Origin: Xylocopa sonorina
Taxonomy: Eukaryota > Arthropoda > Insecta > Hymenoptera > Apidae
Direction: 5' to 3'
NCBI RefSeq assembly: GCF_050948175.1
Contig: NW_027490093.1
Span: forward strand, 1 to 64,000
Length of the DNA stretch: 64,000 nucleotides
Shown: one piece after another, positions 1-14,700 of the stretch
How the letters are laid out: each line of letters opens with the position of its first letter
How positions within the stretch are numbered: position 1 is the first letter of the stretch
Program-made: the position numbers and the translations under genes
The notes under the pieces: model-generated
The model's input: the letters and a program-made list of their open reading frames with translations, nothing else
Database searches by the model: none
Told to the model about the DNA's origin: nothing

Positions 1-2780
1 AGGAAGTACGAATTTACATTCTTTTGAAATGAATACGAGGTATACATGACACTTCGCAATGAATATTATATCTTATCAAGAACCATAGAAATTAGATGCG
101 ATACCGCGATTTGAGAAGCATTGCAACCCTATTGTTACGATACGTAAACATCTGCAAACGCTATTTCCTAGCAAGGAAGTATCGCATTTACATTTATTTG
201 AAGTGTATGCGAGGTATACATGACACGTCGCAATGAATATTATATCTTATCATGAAACATAGAAATGGGATGCGATATCGCGTTTTGATAAGCACTAGAA
301 CTCTATTGCTTCTTACGTAGACAATTGCAAACGCTACTTCCTAGCAAGGAAGTGTAGCATTTACATTCATTTGAAGTGTGTACGAGGTATACATAACACT
401 GCACGATGTATATTATATCTTGTCATGGAACATAGGAATGAGATGCAATATCGCGTTTTGGGGAGCATTAGAACTCTAATGCTACGATACGTAGATATCT
501 GCTAACGCTATTTCCTGGCAAGGAAGTGTTGAATTTACATTCATTTGCAGTGTATGCGAGATATACAAGACATTTCGCAATGAATATAACATCCTACCAT
601 GAATTATAGAAATGAGGAGCGATATCGCGTTTTAAGAAGCATTAGGACACTGTTGCTCCGATTCGTAAATATCTGCAAACGCTACTTCCTAGCAAGGGGA
701 GAGTCGCATTTACATTCATTTGAAGTGTATGCGAGGTACACATGACACTTCGCAAGGAATATTATATCTTGTCATGAGACAGAAATGGGATGGGATATCG
801 AGGTTTAAGAAGCATTAGAACCCTATTGCTGCGATACGTAGACATCTGCAAACGCTATTTCCTAGCAAGTAAGTGTCGCATTTACATTCTTTTCACGGAA
901 TGCGAGGTATACATAACAGTCCACATGGAATATTATATCTAATCACGAAACATAGAAATGAGATGCGATATCGCAATATAAGAAGCATTAGAGCTCTATT
1001 GCTTCGATACGGAGACATCTGGAAACGCTAATTCCTATCAAGGATGTGTCGCATTTACATTCTTTTGAAGAGAATACGAGGTATACATGCCACATCGCAA
1101 TGAATATTATATATTATCATGAAACATAGAAATGAGATGAGATATCGCGATTTAAGAAGCATTGGATCTCTATTGCTTCGATACGTAGACATCTGCAAAC
1201 GCTACTTCCCAGTGAAGTGTCGCATTTACATTCTGTTGAGGGGAATACGAGGTATACATAACAATCCACAGTGAATATTATATCTTATCATGAAACATAG
1301 AAATGAGATGCGATACGGCGATTTAAGAAGCATTAGTACACTATTGCTTCGATACGTAGACATCTGCCAACGCTATTTCCTAGCAAGGAAGTGTCGCATT
1401 TACATTCAGTTGAAGTGTATGCGAGGTATACAAGACACTTCGCAATGAATATTATATCATATCATGAAACATAGAAATGAGATGCGATATCGCGTTTTGA
1501 GAAGCATTAGAAATTTAATGCTACGATACGTAGACATCTGCAAACACTATTTCCAAGCAAGGAAGTGTCGCATTTACATTCATTTGAAGTGTATGCGAGG
1601 TATACATGACACTTCGCAATAAATATTGTATCTTATCATGAAACATAAAAATGAGATGCGAAATCTCGTTTTAAGAAGCATTAGAACTCAATTGCTTCGA
1701 TACGTAGACATCTGCCAACGCTATTTCCTACCAAGGAAGTGTCGCATTTACATTCATTTGAAGTGTATGCGAGAAATACATGACACTTCGCAATGAATAC
1801 TATATCATATCATGAAACATAGAAATGAGATGCGACATCTTCTTTTATGAAGCATTAGAACACTATTGTTTCGATACCTAGACATCTGGAAACGCTATTT
1901 CCTAGCAAGGAAGTGTCGCATTTACATTCTTTTGAAGTGAGTACAAGGTATACATGACACATCGCAATGAATATCATATCTTATCATGAAACATAGAAAT
2001 GAGATGCGATATCGCGTTATGAGAAGCATTAGATCTATATTGCTTCGATACGTAGAAATCTGCAAACGCTATTTCCTAGCAAGGAAGTGTCCCATTAACA
2101 TTCATTTGAATTGTAGACGAGGAATACATAGCACTTCGCAATGAATATTGTATCTTATCATGAAACATAGAAATGAGATGCGATATCGCGTTTTAAGAAG
2201 CATTAGAACTCTATTGCTACGATACGTCGATATCTGCAGACGCTATTTCCTAGCAAGGAACTGTCACATTTACATTCTTCTGAAGTGAATGCAAAGTATA
2301 CATGACACTTCGCAATTAATATTATATCTTATCATGAAACATAGAAATGAGATGCGATATCCCGTTTCAAGAAGCATTAGAACTCTATTGCTTCGATACG
2401 TAGACATCTGCAAAAGCTATTTCCTAGCAAGGAAGTATCGCAATTTACATTAATTTGTAGCGTGTGCGAGGTATACGTGACACTTCGCAATGAATATTAT
2501 ATCTTAACATGAGACATAGAAGTGAGATGCGATATCGCGTTTTAAGAAGCACTAGAATTCTATTGCTTCGATACGTAGACATCTGAAAACGTAATTTCCT
2601 AGAAATGAAGTGTCGCATTTACATACATTTCAAGTGTAGACGATGAATAAAAAACCCTTCGCAATGAATATTATATCTTATCATGAAACATAGGAATGAG
2701 ATGCGATATCGCGATATAAGCAGCATTAGAAATCTATTGCTTCGATACGTAGACATCTGCCAACGCTATTTCCTAGCAAG
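1..2780. repeat. Diverged satellite monomers, no clear HOR
   Basis: About 16 monomers that differ from one another at many sites. I could not pair this segment with a long copy elsewhere in the window. The last monomer (about 2701-2815) is shared with 3223-3337 at an offset of 522 bp, exactly three monomers, with the shared variants gcgatatataagcagc-like centre and tctgccaacgc. There is no gene or unique sequence here. The window starts inside a monomer, so the array continues to the left. Confidence 0.85.
2180..2189. other. Representative of the recurrent 10 bp palindrome
   Basis: gcgatatcgc, its own reverse complement, at monomer positions 97-106. It recurs across the array, though many monomers carry tatctcg, tatggcg or tatcccg instead and so lose the symmetry. 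It contains three of the nine consensus CpGs counting the flanking g. It could be a dimeric protein site; nothing in the sequence proves this. Confidence 0.7.
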
Positions 2781-5740
2781 GAAGTGTCGCATTTACATTC
2801 AGTTGAAGTGTATGCGAGGTATACATGACACTTCGCAATGAATATTGTATCTTATCATGAAACATAGAAATGAGATTTGATATGACGATTTAAGGCGCAT
2901 TAGAAATCTATTGCTTCGATACGTAGACACCTGCAAACGCTACTTCCTAGCATGGAAGTGCAGCAATTACATTCTATTGAAAGGAATACGAGGTACACAT
3001 GACACTTCGCAATGAATATGATACCTTATCATGAATCACAGAAATGAGATGCGATATGACGATTTAAGAAGCATTATAATTCTATTGGTTCCATACGTAG
3101 ACATCTACAAATGCTATTTCCTAGCAAGGATGTGACGCATTATAATTCTTTTGAAGTGAATACGAGGTATAGATAACACTACACAATGAATATTATTTCT
3201 TATCATGAAACATAGAAATGAGATGCGATATCGCGATATAAGCAGCATTAGAAATCTATTGCTTCGATACGTAGACATCTGCCAACGCTATTTCCTAGCA
3301 AGGAAGTGTCGCATTTACATTCAGTTGAAGTGTACGCGAGGTATACAAGACACTTCGCAATGAATATTATATCTTATCTTGAAACATTGAAATGAGATGC
3401 GATATCGCGTTTTAAGAAGAATTAGAACACTATTGCTACGATCCATAGATATCTGCAGACGCTATTTCCTAGCTAGGAAATGTCGCACTTACATTCTATT
3501 GAAAGGAATACGAGGTATACATGACACTTCACAATGAATATTATATATTATCATGAAACATAGAAATGAGATGTGATAAGACGATTTAAGGCGCATTCGA
3601 AGTCTATTGGTTCGGTACGTAGACATCTGCAAACGCTATTTCCTAGCAAGGAAGTGTGGCATTTACATTCATTTTGAAGTGAATACGAAGTATACATGAC
3701 ACTCCGCAATGAATATTATATCTTATCCTAAAACATAGAAATGAGATGCGATAACTCGTTTTAAGAAACATTAGAACACCATTGCCACGATTCGTAGATA
3801 TCTGCGGAAGCTATTTCCTAGGAAGGAAGTGTCGCATTTACATTCTTTTGAAGTGAATACGAGGTATACATAACACTCCACAATGAATATCATAACTTAT
3901 CATGAAACATAGAAATGAGATGCGACATGGCGATTTAAGAAGCATTAGAACTCTATTGCTTCGATACGTAGACATCTGCAGACGCTACTTCCTAGCAAGG
4001 AAGTGTCGCATTTATATTCATTTGTAGTGTATGCGAGGTATACGTAACACTGCACAATGAACATTATATCTTATCATAAAACATAGTAATGAGATGCCAT
4101 ACCTCGTTTTAAGAAGCATTATAACTCTGTTGCTTCGATACGTAGACGTCTGCCATCGCTATATCCTAGCAAGGAAGTGTCGCATTTACAATCATTTGAA
4201 GTGAATGCGAGGTATACATAACACAACACATTGAATATTATATATTATTATGAGCCATAGGAATGCGATGCGATATGGCGTTATAAGAAGCACTAGAACT
4301 CTATTGGTTCGATACGTAGACTTCTGCCAACGCTATTTCCTAGCAAGGAAGTGTCGCATTTACATTGATTTGAAGTGTATGCGTGGTATACATGACACTT
4401 CGCAACTAATATGTTATCTTATCATGAAACATATAAATGAGATGCGATATCGCGTTTTAAGAGGCATTAGAACACAATTGCTTCGACACGTAGACATCTG
4501 CAAACGCTATTTCCTAGCAATGAAATGTCGCATTTACATTCTTTTGAAGTGAAAACGAGATATACATGACATTCCGCAATGAATATTATATCTTATCATG
4601 AAACATTGAAATGAAATGCGATATTGCGTTTTAAGAAGCATTAGAACCCTATTGCTTCGATATATAGACACCTTCAAACGCTATTTCCTAGCAAGGAAGT
4701 GTCGCATTTACAATCATTTGAAGTGAATACGGGGTATACATAACACTCCACAATGAATATTCTACCTTATCACGAAACATAGAGATGAAATGCGATATCG
4801 CGATTTAAGAAGCATTAGAACTTTATTGCTTCGATACGGAGACATCTGCAAACGCTATTTCCTAGCAATGAAGTGTCGCATTTACATTCATTTGAAGCGC
4901 ATGCGAGGTATAAGTGGCACTTCGCAATGAATATTATATCTTATCATGAAACTTTGAAATTAAATGCGATATCTAGATTTAAGAAGCATTAGAAATCTAT
5001 TGCTTCGATACGTAGACATCTGCGAACGCTATTTCCTAGCAAGGAAGCGTCGCATTTACATTGTTTTCAAGTGAATACGAGCTATACGTGACACTTCGCA
5101 ATGAATATTATATCTTATCATGAAACATAGAAATGTGATTCGACATCGCGTTCTAAGAAGCATGAGAACTCAGTTGCCTCGATAAGTAGACATCTGCAAA
5201 CGTAATTTCCTAGCAACGAAGTGTCGCAATTTACATTCATTTGTAGCGTGTGCGAGGTATACGTGGCACTTCGCAATTAACATTATATCTTATCATGAAA
5301 CATAGAAATGAGATGCGGTATCGCGATTTAAGAAGCATTAGAACTCTATTGCTTCGATACGTAGACATCTGCAAACGCTATTTCCTAGCAAGGATGTGTC
5401 GCATTTACGTCCTTTTGAAGTGAATACGAGGTATACATAACGCTCCACAATGAATATTATATCCTATCATGAAACGTAGAAATGAAATGCGAAATGGCGA
5501 TTTAAGAAGCATTAGAACCTTATTGCTTCGATACGTAGATATCTCCAAACGCTATTTCCATGCAAGGATGTGTCGCATTTACTTTCTTTTTTATTGTATG
5601 CGAGATATAAGTGACACTTCGCAATGAATATTATATCTTATCATGAAACATCGAAATAAGGTGCGATATCGCGTTCTGGGAGGCATTAGAACTCTATTGC
5701 TACGATACGTAAACATCTGCAAACTCTATTTACTAGAAAT
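2781..5740. repeat. 17-monomer HOR, copy 1 (2960 bp)
   Basis: This 2960 bp segment is followed directly by a second copy at the same offset throughout. 2960 bp is 17 monomers (17 x 174 = 2958). The left edge is visible: bases 2771-2780 (tcctagcaag) differ from the corresponding 5731-5740 (tactagaaat), and from 2781 the copies agree. Shared private variants include a monomer with aatgagatttgatatgacg (about 2868), costing the usual central palindrome, and one with tatattattatgagccatag (about 4240). By eye I noticed only isolated differences: 4332 g against 7292 c, 4966 g against 7926 a, and 2802 g against 5762 t. Confidence 0.93.
5332..5355. other. Representative of the recurrent 24 bp dyad
   Basis: Monomer positions 114-137: arm gaagcattag, loop aact, arm ctattgcttc, nine of ten pairs complementary. 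The right arm often appears as ctattgctac, which breaks one more pair, so the dyad is polymorphic across the array. It lies seven bases downstream of the 97-106 palindrome. Confidence 0.72.
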
Positions 5741-8700
5741 GAAGTGTCGCATTTACATTCATTTGAAGTGTATGCGAGGTATACATGACACTTCGCAATG
5801 AATATTGTATCTTATCATGAAACATAGAAATGAGATTTGATATGACGATTTAAGGCGCATTAGAAATCTATTGCTTCGATACGTAGACACCTGCAAACGC
5901 TACTTCCTAGCATGGAAGTGCAGCAATTACATTCTATTGAAAGGAATACGAGGTACACATGACACTTCGCAATGAATATGATACCTTATCATGAATCACA
6001 GAAATGAGATGCGATATGACGATTTAAGAAGCATTATAATTCTATTGGTTCCATACGTAGACATCTACAAATGCTATTTCCTAGCAAGGATGTGACGCAT
6101 TATAATTCTTTTGAAGTGAATACGAGGTATAGATAACACTACACAATGAATATTATTTCTTATCATGAAACATAGAAATGAGATGCGATATCGCGATATA
6201 AGCAGCATTAGAAATCTATTGCTTCGATACGTAGACATCTGCCAACGCTATTTCCTAGCAAGGAAGTGTCGCATTTACATTCAGTTGAAGTGTACGCGAG
6301 GTATACAAGACACTTCGCAATGAATATTATATCTTATCTTGAAACATTGAAATGAGATGCGATATCGCGTTTTAAGAAGAATTAGAACACTATTGCTACG
6401 ATCCATAGATATCTGCAGACGCTATTTCCTAGCTAGGAAATGTCGCACTTACATTCTATTGAAAGGAATACGAGGTATACATGACACTTCACAATGAATA
6501 TTATATATTATCATGAAACATAGAAATGAGATGTGATAAGACGATTTAAGGCGCATTCGAAGTCTATTGGTTCGGTACGTAGACATCTGCAAACGCTATT
6601 TCCTAGCAAGGAAGTGTGGCATTTACATTCATTTTGAAGTGAATACGAAGTATACATGACACTCCGCAATGAATATTATATCTTATCCTAAAACATAGAA
6701 ATGAGATGCGATAACTCGTTTTAAGAAACATTAGAACACCATTGCCACGATTCGTAGATATCTGCGGAAGCTATTTCCTAGGAAGGAAGTGTCGCATTTA
6801 CATTCTTTTGAAGTGAATACGAGGTATACATAACACTCCACAATGAATATCATAACTTATCATGAAACATAGAAATGAGATGCGACATGGCGATTTAAGA
6901 AGCATTAGAACTCTATTGCTTCGATACGTAGACATCTGCAGACGCTACTTCCTAGCAAGGAAGTGTCGCATTTATATTCATTTGTAGTGTATGCGAGGTA
7001 TACGTAACACTGCACAATGAACATTATATCTTATCATAAAACATAGTAATGAGATGCCATACCTCGTTTTAAGAAGCATTATAACTCTGTTGCTTCGATA
7101 CGTAGACGTCTGCCATCGCTATATCCTAGCAAGGAAGTGTCGCATTTACAATCATTTGAAGTGAATGCGAGGTATACATAACACAACACATTGAATATTA
7201 TATATTATTATGAGCCATAGGAATGCGATGCGATATGGCGTTATAAGAAGCACTAGAACTCTATTGGTTCGATACGTAGACTTCTGCCAACCCTATTTCC
7301 TAGCAAGGAAGTGTCGCATTTACATTGATTTGAAGTGTATGCGTGGTATACATGACACTTCGCAACTAATATGTTATCTTATCATGAAACATATAAATGA
7401 GATGCGATATCGCGTTTTAAGAGGCATTAGAACACAATTGCTTCGACACGTAGACATCTGCAAACGCTATTTCCTAGCAATGAAATGTCGCATTTACATT
7501 CTTTTGAAGTGAAAACGAGATATACATGACATTCCGCAATGAATATTATATCTTATCATGAAACATTGAAATGAAATGCGATATTGCGTTTTAAGAAGCA
7601 TTAGAACCCTATTGCTTCGATATATAGACACCTTCAAACGCTATTTCCTAGCAAGGAAGTGTCGCATTTACAATCATTTGAAGTGAATACGGGGTATACA
7701 TAACACTCCACAATGAATATTCTACCTTATCACGAAACATAGAGATGAAATGCGATATCGCGATTTAAGAAGCATTAGAACTTTATTGCTTCGATACGGA
7801 GACATCTGCAAACGCTATTTCCTAGCAATGAAGTGTCGCATTTACATTCATTTGAAGCGCATGCGAGGTATAAGTGGCACTTCGCAATGAATATTATATC
7901 TTATCATGAAACTTTGAAATTAAATACGATATCTAGATTTAAGAAGCATTAGAAATCTATTGCTTCGATACGTAGACATCTGCGAACGCTATTTCCTAGC
8001 AAGGAAGCGTCGCATTTACATTGTTTTCAAGTGAATACGAGCTATACGTGACACTTCGCAATGAATATTATATCTTATCATGAAACATAGAAATGTGATT
8101 CGACATCGCGTTCTAAGAAGCATGAGAACTCAGTTGCCTCGATAAGTAGACATCTGCAAACGTAATTTCCTAGCAACGAAGTGTCGCAATTTACATTCAT
8201 TTGTAGCGTGTGCGAGGTATACGTGGCACTTCGCAATTAACATTATATCTTATCATGAAACATAGAAATGAGATGCGGTATCGCGATTTAAGAAGCATTA
8301 GAACTCTATTGCTTCGATACGTAGACATCTGCAAACGCTATTTCCTAGCAAGGATGTGTCGCATTTACGTCCTTTTGAAGTGAATACGAGGTATACATAA
8401 CGCTCCACAATGAATATTATATCCTATCATGAAACGTAGAAATGAAATGCGAAATGGCGATTTAAGAAGCATTAGAACCTTATTGCTTCGATACGTAGAT
8501 ATCTCCAAACGCTATTTCCATGCAAGGATGTGTCGCATTTACTTTCTTTTTTATTGTATGCGAGATATAAGTGACACTTCGCAATGAATATTATATCTTA
8601 TCATGAAACATCGAAATAAGGTGCGATATCGCGTTCTGGGAGGCATTAGAACTCTATTGCTACGATACGTAAACATCTGCAAACTCTATTTACTAGAAAT

Positions 8701-8742
8701 GAAGTGTCGCATTTACATTCATTTGAAGTGTATGCGAGGTAT
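5741..8742. repeat. 17-monomer HOR, copy 2 (2960 bp plus short homology)
   Basis: Second tandem copy of the 2960 bp unit. About 40 bp at its start (5741-5780) and just after its end (8701-8740) are the same sequence, after which 8741 onward (ataagtggca) departs from the copy-start version (atacatgaca). That short identity at the junction is what an unequal exchange between in-register monomers would leave. Too few differences separate the copies to give a reliable divergence by eye, but identity is clearly above 99.5 %. Confidence 0.93.
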
Positions 8743-11700
8743 AAGTGGCACTTCGCAATGAATATTATATCCTATCATGAAACAGAGAAATGAGTTGCGA
8801 CATCGCGATATAAGAGTCACTACAACTCTATTGCTTCGATACGTAGACATCATTTAAGCGATTTTCCTAGCAGGGAAGTGTCGCATTTACATTCATTTGA
8901 AGTGAATACGAGATATGCATGGCACTTCGCAATGTATATTATACCTTATCATGAAACATAGAAATGAGATGCGACATCTCGTTTTAAGAAGCATTAGAAC
9001 TCTATTGTTCCGATACCTAGACATCTGGTAGCGCTATTTCCTAGCAAGGATGTGTCGCATTTACTTTCTTTTGAAGTGAATACGAGGTATACATGACACT
9101 TCGTAATGAATATTACATCATATCATGAATCATAGAAATGAGATGCGATATGGCGTTTTAAGAAGCATTAGAACTCTATTGCTTCGATACGTACAGTTCT
9201 GGAAACGCTACTTCCTAGGAAGGAAGTGTCGCATTTACATTCATTTGAAGTGAATATGAGGAGTACATAACACTTCGCAATGAATATTATATCTTATCAT
9301 GAAACATAGAAATGAGATGCGATATCGCGTTTTAGGAAGCATTAGAAATCCATTGCTTCAACACGTAGACATCTGGAAACGCTATTTCCTAGCAGGGATG
9401 TGTCGCATTTACATTCATTGGAAGTGTATGCCAGGTATACTTAACACTCCGCAATGAATAATATATCTTATCATGAGACATAGAAATAAGAGGCGACATC
9501 TCGTTTTAAGAAGCATTAGAACCCTATTGCCTCGATACGTCGACATCTGGGAACGCGATTTCCAAGAAAGGAAGCGTCGCATTTACATTCAGTTGACATG
9601 TAGACGTGGAGTACATAACACTTCGCAATGAATATTATATCTTATCACAAACCATAGAAATGAGATGCGATTTCGCGTTCTAAGAAGCATTAGAACTCTA
9701 TTCCTTCGATACGCAGACATCTGCAAACGCTATTTCCTAGCAAGGATGTGTCGCATTTACGTCCTTTTGAAGTGAATACGAGGTATACATAACGCTCCAC
9801 AATGAATATTATATCCTATCATGAAACGTAGAAATGAAATGCGATATGGCGATTTATGAAGCATTAGAACTTTATTGCTTCGATACGTAGATATCTCCAA
9901 ACGCTATTTGCTAGCAAGGAAGTGTCGCATTTACATTCTTTTGAAGTGTATGCGAGGTATGCAAAACACTGAGCAATGAATAATATATCTTATCATGGGA
10001 CATAGAAATGAGATGCGATATCTCGTTTTGAGAAGCATTGGAACCCTATTGCTTCGATACGTAGACATCTGCAAACGCTATTTCCATGCAAGGAAGTGTC
10101 GCATTTACTTTCTTTTTTATTGTATGCGAGATATAAGTGACACTTCGCAATGAATATTATATCTTATCATGAAACATCGAAATAAGGTGCGATATCGCGT
10201 TCTGGGAGGCATTAGAACTCTATTGCTACGATACGTAAACATCTGCAAACTCTATTTACTAGAAATGAAGTGTCGCATTTACATTCATTTGAAGTGTATG
10301 CGAGGTATAAGTGACACTTCGCAATGATTATTTTATCTTACCATGAAACGTAGAAATGAGATGCGATATTGCGTTTTACGAAACATTAGAACTATATTGC
10401 TACGATACGTAGGCTTCTGCAAACGCTATTTCCTAGCCAGGAAGTGTCCCATTTACACATTCTTTTGAAGTGAATACGAGGTATACATGACACTCCGCAA
10501 TGAATATTATCTCTCATAATGAAACATAGAAATGAGATGCGATATCTCGTTTTGAGAAGCATTGGAACCCTATTGCTACGGTACGCAGACATCTGCAAAC
10601 GCTATTTTCTAGCAAGGAAGTGTCGCATTTACATTCAATTGAAATGAATACGAGGTATACATAACACTTCGTAATGGATATTATATCTTATCATGAGACA
10701 TAGAACTGAGATGCGATATCGCGTTTCAAGAAGCTTTAGGACTCCATTGCTTCGATACGTAGACATCTGGAAACGCTATCTTCTGGCAAGGAAGTGTCGC
10801 ATTTACATTCTTTTGAAGTGAATACGAGGTATACACGTTACCTCGCAATGAATATTATATCTTATCATGATACATAGAAATGAGATGCGTTATCCCGTTT
10901 TAAGAAGCAGTAGAACACTATTGCCTCGATACGTAGACATCTGCAAACGCTATTTCCTAGCAGGGAAGTGTCGCATTTACATTCATTTGAAGTGAATACG
11001 AGATATGCATGGCACTTCGCAATGTATATTACACCTTATCATGAAACATAGAAATGAGATGCGACATCTCGTTTTAAGAAGCATTAGAACTCTATTGTTC
11101 CGATACCTAGACATCTGGTAGCGCTATTTCCTAGCAAGTATGTGTCGCATTTACTTTCTTTTGAAGTGAATACGAGGTATACATAACACTTCGTAATGAA
11201 TATTATATCTTATCATGATACATAGAAGTGAGATGCGATATCGCGATTTAAGTAGCACCAGAACACTATTGCTACGATACGTAGTCATCTGCAAACGCTA
11301 TTTCCTAGCAAGGAAGTGTCGCATTTACATTCTATTGAGGTGAATACGAGGTATACATAACACTGCACAATGAATATTATATCTTATCATAAAACACAGA
11401 AATGTGATGCGATATCTCGTTTTAAGAAGCATTAGTACTCTGTTGCTTCGATACGTAGACATCTGCAAACGCTACTTCCTAGCAAGGAAGTGTCGCATCT
11501 ACATTCATTTGTAGTGTATGCGAGGTATACATGACACTTCGCAATGAATATTAAATCTTATCATGAAACATACAAATGAGATGCGACATCTCGTTTTAAG
11601 AAGCGTTAGAACTCTATTGCTTCGATACGGAGACATCTACAAACTCTATTTCCTAGTAAGGAAGTGTCGCATTTACATTCTTTTGAAGGGAATACGAGGT

Positions 11701-14700
11701 ATACATGATACTTCGCAATGAATATTGTATCTTATCATGAAACATAGAAATGAGATGCCATATCGCGTTTTAAGAAGAATTAGAACCCTATTGCTACGAT
11801 ACATAGACATCTGCAAACGCTATTTCCTAGCAAGGAAGTGGCGCATTATCATTCTTTTGAAGTGAATACGAGGTATACATAACACTGCACAATGAATATT
11901 ATATCTTTTCATGAAACATAGAAATGAGATGCGATATCGCGATTTAAGAAGCATTAGATCTCTATTGCTTCGATACGTAGACATCTGCAAACGCTATTTC
12001 CTAGCAAGCAAGTGTCGCATTTACATTGTTTTGAAATGAATGCGAGGTATACATGGCACTTCGCAATCAATATTGTACCTTATCATGAAGCATACAAATG
12101 AGATGCGATATCGCGTTTTAAGAAGAATTAGAACTCTATTGCTACGATACGTAGATATCTGCAGGCGCTATTTCCTAGCAAGGAAGTGTCGCATTTACAT
12201 TCATTTGAAGTGTATGCGAGGTATACATGCCACTTGGCAATGAATATCATATCTTATCATGAAACATAGAAATGAGATGCGATATCGCGACTTAAGGCGC
12301 ATTAGAACTCTATTGCTTCGATACGTAGACATCTGGAAACGTAATTTCCTAGAATGGAAGTGTCGCATTTACATTCAATTGAAGTGAATACGAGGTATGC
12401 ATGTCACTTCACAATGAATATTATACCTTATCATGAAACATAGAAATGAGATGCGAAGGCGCGTTTTAAGAAGCATTAGAACTCTATTGCTTCGAAACGT
12501 AGACAACTGCAAACGCTATTTCCTAGCAAGGAAGTGTCGCATTTACATTCATTTGAAGTGTACGCGAGGTATACATGCCACTTGGCAATGAATATCATGT
12601 CTTATCATGAAACATAGAAATGAGATGCGAAAGCGCGTTTTAAGAAGCATTAGAATTCCATTGCTTCGATAGGTAGATATCTGCAAACGATATTACCTAG
12701 CTGGGAAGTGTCGCATTTACATTCATCTGAAGTGTAGACGAGATATACATAACACTTCGCAATGAATATTATATCCTATCATGAAACATAGAAATGAGAT
12801 GCGATATCGCGATTTAAGCAGCATCAGAAATCTGTTGCTTCGATACGTAGGCACCTGCAAACGCTATTTCCTAGCAAGGAAGTGTAGCATTTACATTCTT
12901 TTGAAGTGAATACGAGGTATACATGACACTTGGCAATGAATATTGTATCTTATCATGAAACATAGAAGTGAGATGCGATATCGCGGTTTAAGATGCATTT
13001 GAACCCCATTGCTTCGATACGAATACATCTACAGACGCTACTTCCTAGCAAGGAAGTGTCGCATTCACATTCTTTTGAAGTGAATGCGAGGTATACATAA
13101 CATTGCACAATGAATATTTTATATTATCATGAAACATAGAAATGAGGTGCGATATCGCGATTTAGGAAGCATTAGAACTCTATTGCTACGATACGTCGAT
13201 ATCTGCAGACGCTATTTCCTAGCAAGGAAGTGTCGCATTTACATTCTGTAGAGGTGAATACGACGTATACATAACACTCCGCAATGAATATTATATCTTA
13301 TCCTAAAACATAGAAATGAGATGCGATATCTCGTTTTAAGAAATATTAGAACACTATTGCTACGATACGTAGATATCTGCAGATGCTATTTCCTAGGAAG
13401 AAAGTGTCGCACATACATTCTTTTGAAGTGAATACGAGGTATACATGACACTTCGCAAAGAATATTATATCTTATCATGAAACATAGAAATGAGATGCAA
13501 TATCGCGTTTGGAGAAGCATTAGAACTCTATTGCTTCGATACGTAGACATCTGCAAACATTATTTCCTAGCAAGGATGTGTCGCATTTAAATTCTATTGA
13601 AGAGAATACGAGGTATACATAACACTCCACAACGAATATTATATCTTATCGTGAAACATAGACATGCGATGGGATATCGCGTTTTAAGAAGCATTAGAAA
13701 ACTATTGCTTCGATACGCAGAGATCTGCAAACGCTATTTCCTTGCAAGGAAGTGTGCACTTACATTCTTTTGAAGTGTAGACGAAGTATTTATTACAGTC
13801 CGCAATAAATATTATATCTTACCATGAAACATAGAAATCAGATGCGATATCGCGATTTAAGAAGCATTAGAACTCTATTGCTTCGATACATAGACATCTG
13901 GAAACGCATCTCCTAGCAAGGATGTTTGGCATTTACATTCTTTTGAAGTGTGGAGGAGGTATACGTAACACTTCGCAATGAATATAATATCATATCATGA
14001 AACATAGAAGTGAGATGCCATATCGCGTTCTAAGGAGCACTACATCTCTTTTGCTTCGATACGTAGACATTTGGAAACGCTATATCCTAGCAAGCAAGTG
14101 TGGCATTTTCAATCTTTTGAAGAGAATACGTGCTTTACATGACACTTCGCAATGAATATTATATCTTATCATGAAACAAAGAAATGACATGCGATATCGC
14201 GAATTAAGGAGCATTAAAACTCTATTCCTTCGATACGTGGACATCTGCAAACACTAATTCCTAACAAGGAAGTGTCGCATTTACATTCTTTTGAAGTGAA
14301 TACGAGACATACATGACAATTCGCAATGAATATTATATCTAATCATGAAACAAAGAAATGGGATGCGATATCGCGATATAAGGAGCATTAAAACTCTATT
14401 GCTTCGATACGTAGACATCTGCAGACGCTATTTCCTAGCAAGGAAGTGTCTCATTTACATTCTCCAGCAGTGAGTACGAGGTATACGTGACACTTCGCAA
14501 TGAATATTATCCCATATCATGAAACATAGAAGTGAGATGCGATATCACGTTTTAAGGAGCTTTAGAACTCTATTGCTGCGATACGCACACAGCTGCAAAC
14601 GCTATTTCCTAGCATGGAAGTGTCGCATTTACATTCTTTTGAAGTTAATACGAGGTATACATGACACTTCGCAATGAATATTATATCTTATCATGAAACA

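Noticed and set aside
5101..5360. Possible CENP-B box around ttcgcaatg or ttcgatacg
   Set aside because: The canonical box needs TTCG, four bases, A, two bases, then CGGG. Neither site has the A at that place or the CGGG.
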